Of a stretch of 5,593 nucleotides of DNA, positions 1 through 4,627 are shown piece after piece. The position numbers and the translations under genes are program-made. The stretch is from Pyrodictiaceae archaeon (GTDB taxonomy: Archaea > Thermoproteota > Thermoprotei_A > Sulfolobales > Pyrodictiaceae): NCBI GenBank assembly GCA_027046105.1, contig JALTZQ010000043.1:1-5593 (forward strand), read 5' to 3'. Position 1 is the first letter of the stretch; each line of letters opens with the position of its first letter. The notes under the pieces were generated by a model. It was given only the letters and a program-made list of their open reading frames with translations, did not search any database and was not told the origin of the DNA.

Positions 1-689
1 AGAACTATCCTTGTTGCTGCCCCGGTTTCTGGTCGTACTGCAAAACCGTGTATAGCATCTATTACTGCTGGTGGTGCCTTTCTGCCAGGATGACTATATA
101 CTACTGTTTCTTCCCCAAGCCATTTCTCTGGATCACCTCTTACAATAAGCTCTTGAGCCCTAATAACGCCCATACCATCAATATAGATGCCATCATCCGT
201 AAACCTCCACCTCCTATACTCGTAGACTAATGCTAGATCATTTCTCGTTAACAACCCCAGGATGCACTGTATAAGGCTAAAGGCATCAATAACCCATGCA
301 CGAGGCTCCCATAAAGCCTCCTCACCACTATACAATCTCACGCCATAGAAAACTCCTGGACCCTCGAAAACCTCAAGCCTAACACCAGCCAGTCCCCTAG
401 CTATGTCATAACCAACACCACTTGGGACTACAGTAAGAACACTAGTACGCCTATGGAAAGTGTCACAAACGCTTTGGAGTTCTCTAAGAACATCTCGGCC
501 GACTAGAGCAAGATTACGCATTGTATTATTACGGTAGGCTATCCTGGCTACGCTAAGTGAATCCCCTGCTCTGCAACCACAACAATCCTCATCCACAAAT
601 ACAAGCCTGTAGCCACCATTCTTAGCTATGAGAAACCCAGCGACAACCGATGCTAAACCACAACCGACAACAACAATATCAGCCTTCAA
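1..689 (-). CDS. FAD-dependent oxidoreductase, DAO family (partial, C-terminus beyond left edge)
   Basis: Open minus-strand frame running off the left edge, about 229 codons present of the ~350-400 usual for the family. The N-terminus is a dinucleotide-binding fold: strand DIVVVGCGLAS (residues 4-14; GxGxxS, with Ser where the third Gly is usual), a helix, then a second strand LVFVDED ending in the acidic residue (Asp33) expected to bind the ribose of FAD. Around residues 49-65 comes a segment ARIAYRNNTMRNLALVGRD, like the DAO stretch after the FAD loop. Near residue 181 a segment resembles the V-A-G-x-W region of DAO proteins. The family oxidises amines, amino acids or hydroxy acids; the substrate cannot be told here. 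A cluster CCGC (residues 36-39) sits in the FAD loop. The start is uncertain: TTG at 689 gives the usual short N-terminus and has GGTG nine bases upstream; GTG at 701 or 716 in the same frame is possible. It is divergent from the antitoxin gene. Confidence 0.75.
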   Translation of the reverse strand, partial: MKADIVVVGCGLASVVAGFLIAKNGGYRLVFVDEDCCGCRAGDSLSVARIAYRNNTMRNLALVGRDVLRELQSVCDTFHRRTSVLTVVPSGVGYDIARGLAGVRLEVFEGPGVFYGVRLYSGEEALWEPRAWVIDAFSLIQCILGLLTRNDLALVYEYRRWRFTDDGIYIDGMGVIRAQELIVRGDPEKWLGEETVVYSHPGRKAPPAVIDAIHGFAVRPETGAATRIV

Positions 690-716
690 CCCTTCCAACA
701 CCCAATATCGAGCCAC

Positions 717-980
717 TAAACCCGACCAGGAAACCAGACACCTTAGCTCCTATGACACTCTCGCTGAAACTATAGAATAAGGAGGGTATGTTAAATTTCT
801 AGACCAAGTCGGTTTCCCTAAGTGTCAAGGCTTTTCTAGCTTGTCGCCCATATAGGTTCTTCTAGTTCTTATGCACTACCTTTATCATGATTATCTCATT
901 TAGTGTCTTCCACAGCACTATAGCATTAGTAGAGAAAGGTGTCTCTGAGGGCTTATTATCTAGGTTTCTGAGGGAGGAAA
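717..980. promoter_or_regulatory. Divergent intergenic region between oxidoreductase and antitoxin genes
   Basis: No convincing gene lies here. It must hold both promoters. On the minus strand an AT-rich element AAATTTAA (about 792-799) and a TTCTATAG element (about 769-776) are candidate TATA boxes for the oxidoreductase. On the plus strand ACTATAGC (about 917-924) and TTATTATC (about 953-960) are candidates for the antitoxin. The second lies so close to the ATG at 981 that its transcript would be leaderless, yet a GGGAGG Shine-Dalgarno stands at 972-977, which favours the first. None of these has been tested, and all are weak matches. Confidence 0.35.
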
Positions 981-1232
981 ATGAGTCTGATTCTCGAAGT
1001 GCGTGTTGGTAGGAGGCGTACCATAGTCATCCCTAAGCCGGTTGCTGAGATACTCGGTATTGATGAGGGTAGTCGATTGGAGCTAAGAGTTGAGGATGGC
1101 AGGATAGTGCTTGAGCCTATTCCAGATGCTGTAGAGCTATCGCTGCGTGGCGAGAAAGTGGCAAAGATTAGTCTTGAAGAGCTTGAGGCTGAGAGTATTG
1201 AGCAGCAGAAGAGGTATATCGGGGACGGTTAA
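981..1232 (+). CDS. AbrB/SpoVT-type antitoxin (VapB-like), intact
   Basis: An 83-residue protein. Residues ~5-50 are a swapped-hairpin AbrB DNA-binding domain: VRVGRRRTIVIPKPVAEILGI, then GSRLELRVEDGRIVLEPI. The C-terminal tail (residues ~52-80) contains PDAVELSLRGEKVAKISLEE and an acidic Glu-rich stretch, as in crenarchaeal antitoxins that bind a PIN toxin. In this family the N-terminus binds its own promoter and the tail masks the toxin active site. The ATG at 981 has GGGAGG at 972-977. The partner follows directly: toxin-frame homology begins at 1225, overlapping this gene's last codons by 8 bases. The antitoxin frame shows no lesion although the toxin is broken. Codon third positions are strongly G/T-biased (28 of the first 40). 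It may now act as a solo repressor or as immunity against related toxins elsewhere; that is inference. Confidence 0.85.
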   Translation: MSLILEVRVGRRRTIVIPKPVAEILGIDEGSRLELRVEDGRIVLEPIPDAVELSLRGEKVAKISLEELEAESIEQQKRYIGDG

Positions 1233-1662
1233 GCCTAAGCTGCTTGTGGACACAACATTTCTCCTCCCAACCCTGGGAATCGAGGTTGAAGAGGAGGCCA
1301 TGAAGGTTATACCTTTCTTCCGCAGGTTTGAGGTATATTATCTCGAGGTAGGGTTACTAGAAGCACTATGAAAAGTCCTTAGGCTAATCCCGGTAGAAAG
1401 GCTTAGCCGTGTTGAAATCGGGATTAAAGCTATACGTAGAACATACCATTTACTCATACCTCGCCCCAAAGCATTCACCGAGGCAGCCCAGATATACCAT
1501 AGTGGACACCGAGACTACATTGACGCACTACACTACACAGTAGCCAAAGCTGAGGGCATACCCTTGCTAACCATTGACCATAGTTTCGTGAGGTTCCTTG
1601 AAGAGAAAGGAGCTCCTGGCATAACTCCCTGGGAGGCCTCCTTGAAGCCAGAATCCATTTAG
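1225..1662 (+). pseudogene. PIN-domain ribonuclease toxin (VapC-like), interrupted by in-frame TGA
   Basis: In one frame from 1225 to the TAG at 1660-1662 the translation reads as a complete ~145-codon PIN domain, broken only by TGA at codon 49 (1369-1371). Upstream of it: KLLVDTTFLLPTLGIEVE, with the first metal-binding Asp (codon 9), and VGLLEAL with a Glu (codon 46). Downstream: KVLRLIPVERL, then GHRDYIDALHYTVAKAEGI with Asp97/Asp100, and LLTIDHSF with the last Asp (codon 118). All four acidic positions of the PIN active site are therefore still encoded, but on both sides of the stop. The motif LLEAL-stop-KV suggests a lost Trp (TGG to TGA). No ATG, GTG or TTG occurs in frame from codon 50 to codon 113, so the C-terminal half cannot easily be started separately. 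The expected ATG overlapping the antitoxin end reads ACG (1225-1227); the first usable in-frame start is GTG at 1246. A truncated ~41-residue N-terminal peptide is the most that normal translation would give. Confidence 0.8.
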
Positions 1663-1795
1663 CAGAGGCAGCTCTCTCGCTAACCATCTAAGGCAATGTT
1701 AAGGGTTGACTACTATCCACTAGCCAAATAGCAGTGTGTAAGTACGTAGATCTAGTAGTTACCTGATTCCCATTATTGAAGTCTTGCCATGAACA

Positions 1796-1804
1796 TTTTT
1801 CCTT
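1796..1804 (+). terminator. Possible T-rich terminator after the toxin remnant
   Basis: TTTTTCCTT on the plus strand, about 135 bases after the toxin stop. Crenarchaeal termination commonly uses short T-runs in the non-template strand without a stem. There is no hairpin here, and the distance from the gene is large, so this is a weak call. Confidence 0.25.
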
Positions 1805-1883
1805 ACTGCAGGCAGGGTATATACAGCCACGTAGATCTTGGTCTTGAGGATAAGAGTATCATTTTAGTGTTAGCGAACGTGTA

Positions 1884-1893
1884 GTGTATAAGA
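1884..1893 (+). promoter_or_regulatory. TATA-box promoter for the dehydratase gene
   Basis: The element GTATAAG (TATA core 1887-1892) is centred about 32 bases before the GTG at 1921. With the usual archaeal spacing of about 26 bases from TATA centre to start point, transcription would begin near 1915, giving a leader of only about 5 bases. That is typical of nearly leaderless crenarchaeal genes and agrees with the lack of a Shine-Dalgarno before 1921. Confidence 0.45.
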
Positions 1894-1920
1894 TTATTCC
1901 AGCCGCCTTATGACTACTCG

Positions 1921-2925
1921 GTGGCTTTTGGCGTGACTCTTAGCTGTCAACGACTCGAGAAGGCACTTAGCATGCTCACCCTTCGTAACGTGTATAGAGC
2001 TAGACGCGTCATTGAACGCTACATCCGTAGAACACCGATTGTATACTCGAGGAAGCTTTCGCGTCTCCTTGGCTTTGACGTCTACCTTAAGCTTGAGAAT
2101 CTCCAGGTTACCCGTGCATTCAAGGTTAGGGGTGGGGTTTACTACGTCCTCGTGAACCGCGATGAGGCTATTAAACGTGGGTTAATTACAGCATCCACGG
2201 GTAATCACGCACAGTCAATAGCATATGCGGGCGGTCTTGTTGGTGCACATACCGTTATAGTTATGCCGCATGGTGTCCCCCACACCAAGGTAGAGGCTGT
2301 ACGTGAACTGGGTGCAGAGGTGCTATTCCACGGTAGCGTCTTTGAGGAGGCACGTGAGTATGCCGAAAAGCTTGCACGTGAGAAGGGAATGCTCTATGTC
2401 CATCCAGTGAACGAGCCCCTCCTATATCTTGGAGTAGCTACTATGCACCTAGAGAACCTTGAGGATCTACCTGACGTAGATGTAGTCATAAACCCTATAG
2501 GTGGGGGCTCGGGTGCTAGTGGCGCAGTAATAGTCTTTAAAACAGCAGACCCGAAGGTCAAAGTGATGGGCGTCCAAGCCGAAGGCGCCAAGAGCTTCTA
2601 CCTCTCATGGAGAAGAGGAGAACTAGTCTCAACAGGCCAAGCCAAGACAATAGCCGAAGGACTAGCCACAGCACGCGCCTACGAGCTCCCACTCGCCGTC
2701 CTAAAGAATAGGCTAGACGACATTGTACTCGTATCAGACGATGAAATACTTGACGCTGTAAGAAAACTCTTCACCCTAGAACGCATCATAGCCGAACCAT
2801 CTGGGGCAGCCGCACTAGCTGCAGCCATGAAAGCACACAATAACCTTAAGGGATTGAAAGTGATAATAATGGTTACTGGAGGCAATATAAGCAGTGAACT
2901 ACTAGCAAAACTAGTTAGAGAATAG
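1921..2925 (+). CDS. ilvA: PLP-dependent threonine (serine) dehydratase-like enzyme
   Basis: A 334-residue fold-type II PLP enzyme. It most probably deaminates L-threonine to 2-oxobutyrate and ammonia, the entry to isoleucine synthesis. The order of motifs fits the family: LKLENLQVTRAFKVRGG (56-72) with the PLP-binding Lys68; STGNHAQS (92-99), the substrate-carboxylate loop; GGGSGASG (194-201), which holds the PLP phosphate; EPSGAAAL (292-299); and VTGGN (318-322) near the pyridine nitrogen. There is no C-terminal ACT domain, so allosteric control by isoleucine of the E. coli IlvA kind is not expected. Unusual details are TRAFK instead of TGSFK and GGGS instead of GGGG. The GTG at 1921 fits a leaderless promoter; ATG at 1972, preceded by GAGAAGG, would give the N-terminus MLTLRNVYRARR typical of relatives and is a serious alternative. 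Serine dehydratase or a related hydroxy-amino-acid lyase/racemase remains possible. Nearby lysC-asd supports threonine as substrate. Confidence 0.8.
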   Translation: MAFGVTLSCQRLEKALSMLTLRNVYRARRVIERYIRRTPIVYSRKLSRLLGFDVYLKLENLQVTRAFKVRGGVYYVLVNRDEAIKRGLITASTGNHAQSIAYAGGLVGAHTVIVMPHGVPHTKVEAVRELGAEVLFHGSVFEEAREYAEKLAREKGMLYVHPVNEPLLYLGVATMHLENLEDLPDVDVVINPIGGGSGASGAVIVFKTADPKVKVMGVQAEGAKSFYLSWRRGELVSTGQAKTIAEGLATARAYELPLAVLKNRLDDIVLVSDDEILDAVRKLFTLERIIAEPSGAAALAAAMKAHNNLKGLKVIIMVTGGNISSELLAKLVRE

Positions 2926-2949
2926 AAAGGATTACAACCACTATGCAGA

Positions 2950-2983
2950 CCCATGGAGTCATATCATGGGGGCATCACCTTTT
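2950..2983 (+). terminator. Hairpin and T-run downstream of the dehydratase gene
   Basis: CCCATG (2950-2955) pairs with CATGGG (2965-2970) around a 9-base loop, and TTTT follows at 2980-2983. It begins 25 bases after the stop codon. The stem is short and the T-run lies 9 bases beyond it, so termination may rest on the T-rich stretch alone. The same T-run also looks like a TATA box (TTTTATAT). Confidence 0.4.
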
Positions 2984-3093
2984 ATATCATTATTCACCAG
3001 GGACGGAGAAACATGGGACGGAACACGTAATGTCTTCTCTTTCCATTAATCCTCGACATGTTAAAGGCTTTAGCTGACCCTTACCCCAAGTAA

Positions 3094-3109
3094 ACTATAA
3101 TAGTATAGT
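3094..3109. repeat. Perfect inverted repeat, possible operator or upstream TATA
   Basis: ACTATA, spacer ATAG, TATAGT: two 6-base arms with a 4-base spacer. It lies about 160 bases before the aspartate kinase start. The left arm with its spacer (CTATAATAG) also resembles a TATA box that would start a transcript near 3125. The symmetry would suit a dimeric regulator, but AT-rich sequence often gives such repeats by chance. Confidence 0.3.
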
Positions 3110-3182
3110 CTAAGAATTGATCACAATAGCAACTGTCATGTATGCTGGGGTGGAGGTTAAACACCTTATTCTGTACGCTAGG

Positions 3183-3191
3183 TTTTTATAT
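3183..3191 (+). promoter_or_regulatory. TATA-box promoter for the lysC-asd operon
   Basis: TTTTTATAT is the best TATA-box match in the gap. It predicts a start point near 3213 and hence a leader of about 50 bases before the TTG at 3266, long enough to include the Shine-Dalgarno-like AGTGAT at 3255-3260. A 5-base-pair hairpin (AGGCT 3205-3209 with AGCCT 3217-3221, 7-base loop) overlaps the predicted start point. Confidence 0.5.
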
Positions 3192-3265
3192 GTGAGGCCA
3201 GAGAAGGCTGATTCCTAGCCTACTTGCATTGGGGTTTGGAGTATGATTACTGAGAGTGATACGCG

Positions 3266-4627
3266 TTGGTTGTTGTGGCGAAGTTCGGGGGTAGTGTGCT
3301 TCGTAGTTGTGAGGGGTTTCGCCGTGCAGTGGGTATTGTAAAGAACCTCTATTCTAGATACGATGGCGTTGTGGTTGTTGTTTCGGCTGTTAAGGGTGTT
3401 ACTGATTCTCTCCTTCGGTTTCGTGAACTAGGGATTGACGGTGTTGTTGAGTCTGTCTATAAGAAATATGTTGATATTCTCGATTGTCTCGGCTTGGGCG
3501 AGGAATGGGCTAATGCTGCTAGTGAGCTTAGCCGTTTAGCCAATAACTTGTTGCGCGTCCTATGGGCTACCAATGTGTTGGGAGAGGTTTCGCCTCGCAC
3601 AAGAGACCATATAGTTTCCTTTGGTGAAAGGTTTAGTGCTGTCCTTATGGCGTACTTGTTGAGGTCTATGGGGGTTAAGTCTAGGTGGATGGATGGTGGT
3701 GAAGCTGGTATAATTACTGATGAAAATTTCGGGGAAGCTAATCCACTACATGAGGTCTCAGAGAAGCTTGTCCGTGAAAATATAGGCCCCCTCCTTGAGG
3801 AGGGAGTTGTACCGGTTGTCACAGGATTTGTAGCTTCAACAATTGATGGCGTTACTACTCTGCTTGGGCGTGGGGGAAGTGATTACACTGCAACACTCCT
3901 AGCAAGATACCTTGATGCAAGCGAGGTGAGGCTGTACACTGATGTACCAGGAGTCTTGAGTGGTGATCCTAGGCGCATACCTGGTGCTAGGACAATTAAG
4001 CTCTTAAGTTATAGTGAAGCCACAGAGCTTGCCAGGCTCGGTTTACGAAAGTTTCATCCAAGAACCTTTGAACCCCTATACGACCGCGATATACCTGTTC
4101 GTGTCCTTGGGCTTGAAGATGAGGCGGGAACGCTGGTCACCAGGCATGGCGGCCCCCCACCTGTTAAGGCTGTTACTGTGCTTGAGGATCTAGCAATGGT
4201 TGTGCTGAGGGGGCCTGGCATGGCTGGCCGTATAGGTGTACTTGCACGTGCTGCTGGCATGCTAGCTAGTAGTGGTATTAATATTGTTGCTGTTTCCCAG
4301 CCTCCCTCAGAGACAAGTATAGTATTCATTGTCGATGCGCGTGATGGTGGGAAGGCTAAAAGTATACTCCAGGGCCTCGTCGAGAGGGGCATTGCTATGA
4401 CTGTTGAGCATAGGGAACCCGTAGCTGCAGTAAGCATTATAGGTGATAGTGTCTCGGAACCTGAGATCCTAGGCCGTATATACAGTATAGCTCTTGAGCA
4501 TCGTGCACGTACAGTTGTTATGGGTTGGCCTAGCCCCGTAGTCTCAGCCATAGTCGATCAAGTTGATGCATGGGGTTTAGCCCATACTCTACACGAGGAG
4601 GTGGTTCAGCCTTGGCTGACCGGTTGA
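3266..4627 (+). CDS. lysC: Aspartate kinase (monofunctional, ACT-regulated)
   Basis: A 453-residue aspartokinase: ATP + L-aspartate gives 4-phospho-L-aspartate, the committed step to threonine, methionine and, where used, lysine. The amino-acid kinase domain (~1-290) starts with KFGGS (6-10), which binds ATP phosphates and aspartate. SPRTRDHIVSFGERFS (109-124) matches the family substrate-site segment. GRGGSDYTAT (201-210) and YTDVPGVLSGDPR (224-236) are the nucleotide-binding signatures. A regulatory part follows: a first ACT domain (~303-382) with LRGPGMAGRIGVLARAAGML and GINIVAVSQPPSE, and a more diverged second one (~385-445). These domains usually bind threonine or lysine for feedback inhibition; the effector here is unknown. 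The TTG at 3266 is the first start in frame after a stop at 3257-3259, has AGTGAT five bases upstream, and gives the expected short N-terminus before KFGGS; GTG at 3275 is an alternative. It overlaps asd by 16 bases, so the two are co-transcribed. Codon third positions go from G/T-rich (31 of the first 40) to A/C-rich. Confidence 0.93.
   Translation: MVVVAKFGGSVLRSCEGFRRAVGIVKNLYSRYDGVVVVVSAVKGVTDSLLRFRELGIDGVVESVYKKYVDILDCLGLGEEWANAASELSRLANNLLRVLWATNVLGEVSPRTRDHIVSFGERFSAVLMAYLLRSMGVKSRWMDGGEAGIITDENFGEANPLHEVSEKLVRENIGPLLEEGVVPVVTGFVASTIDGVTTLLGRGGSDYTATLLARYLDASEVRLYTDVPGVLSGDPRRIPGARTIKLLSYSEATELARLGLRKFHPRTFEPLYDRDIPVRVLGLEDEAGTLVTRHGGPPPVKAVTVLEDLAMVVLRGPGMAGRIGVLARAAGMLASSGINIVAVSQPPSETSIVFIVDARDGGKAKSILQGLVERGIAMTVEHREPVAAVSIIGDSVSEPEILGRIYSIALEHRARTVVMGWPSPVVSAIVDQVDAWGLAHTLHEEVVQPWLTG
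4597..4603 (+). promoter_or_regulatory. Shine-Dalgarno inside lysC that decides the asd start
   Basis: GGAGGTG, a perfect anti-16S match, ends 8 bases before TTG at 4612. The other candidate start, TTG at 4624 overlapping the lysC TGA, would be 20 bases away. The site therefore favours 4612 and points to asd being translated from its own ribosome binding site on the lysC-asd message. Confidence 0.7.

Larger units (their letters stand above)
1663..1920. other. Intergenic region upstream of the dehydratase gene
   Basis: No gene is supported here on either strand. Visible elements: a T-tract TTTTTCCTT at 1796-1804, a possible archaeal terminator; a palindromic TATA-like GTATATAC at 1817-1824, which could drive a transcript beginning near 1845; a 10-base direct repeat ACGTAGATCT at 1744-1753 and 1829-1838; and a TATA box at 1887-1892 that best fits the dehydratase start. 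Whether the upstream TATA gives a longer dehydratase leader or a separate small RNA cannot be decided from the sequence. Confidence 0.4.
2926..3265. other. 340-base non-coding region before the aspartate kinase gene
   Basis: No gene of normal size is supported. In order it holds: a hairpin plus T-run after the dehydratase (2950-2983); a TATA-like TTTTATAT at 2980-2987; a tandem 8-base repeat GGGACGGA at 3000-3007 and 3015-3022; tiny reading frames starting with ATG at 3013, 3030, 3138 and 3243; a perfect 6-4-6 inverted repeat at 3094-3109; a strong TATA-like TTTTTATAT at 3183-3191; and a small hairpin at 3205-3221. It most likely combines the terminator of the dehydratase with the promoter and leader of the lysC-asd operon. 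I see no tRNA, rRNA or clear C/D-box RNA in it. Confidence 0.5.

Noticed and set aside
48..230. Plus-strand frame with ATG at 48.
   Set aside because: It is antisense to the oxidoreductase frame, and its Cys/Trp/Pro-rich translation looks like a shadow.
865..1026. A 54-codon open frame on the minus strand across the antitoxin promoter, ending in TAG at 862-864, with a protein-like stretch (NAIVLWKTLNEI).
   Set aside because: It has no start codon near its beginning and overlaps the antitoxin coding start. It could be a remnant but has no recognisable domain.
1147..1371. Frame starting at GTG 1147 that includes the N-terminal half of the PIN domain.
   Set aside because: Its first ~26 codons lie inside the antitoxin gene and look like shadow sequence rather than protein; PIN homology begins only at about 1225.
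1369..1371. TGA read as selenocysteine or another recoded residue in the PIN toxin.
   Set aside because: The position is structural (Trp expected), archaeal selenocysteine use is confined to certain lineages such as methanogens, and no selenocysteine insertion element is apparent nearby.
1368..1382. ATGA overlap at the toxin stop as a re-initiation site for the C-terminal half.
   Set aside because: The ATG at 1368 is out of frame with the PIN sequence and reaches TAG after four codons.
2926..3265. C/D-box sRNA or tRNA in the large gap.
   Set aside because: A CTGA at 3074-3077 could be a D box, but no TGATGA-type C box stands at a suitable distance, and no tRNA-like arms are seen.
3457..3822. 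121-codon minus-strand frame inside the aspartate kinase gene.
   Set aside because: It is antisense to a gene with clear family motifs; its Ser/Thr/Arg-rich translation without domains is a shadow.
4054..4551. 165-codon minus-strand frame inside the aspartate kinase gene.
   Set aside because: Despite its length it is the complement of the ACT-domain coding sequence and shows no recognisable domain; long antisense frames arise easily here because of codon bias.
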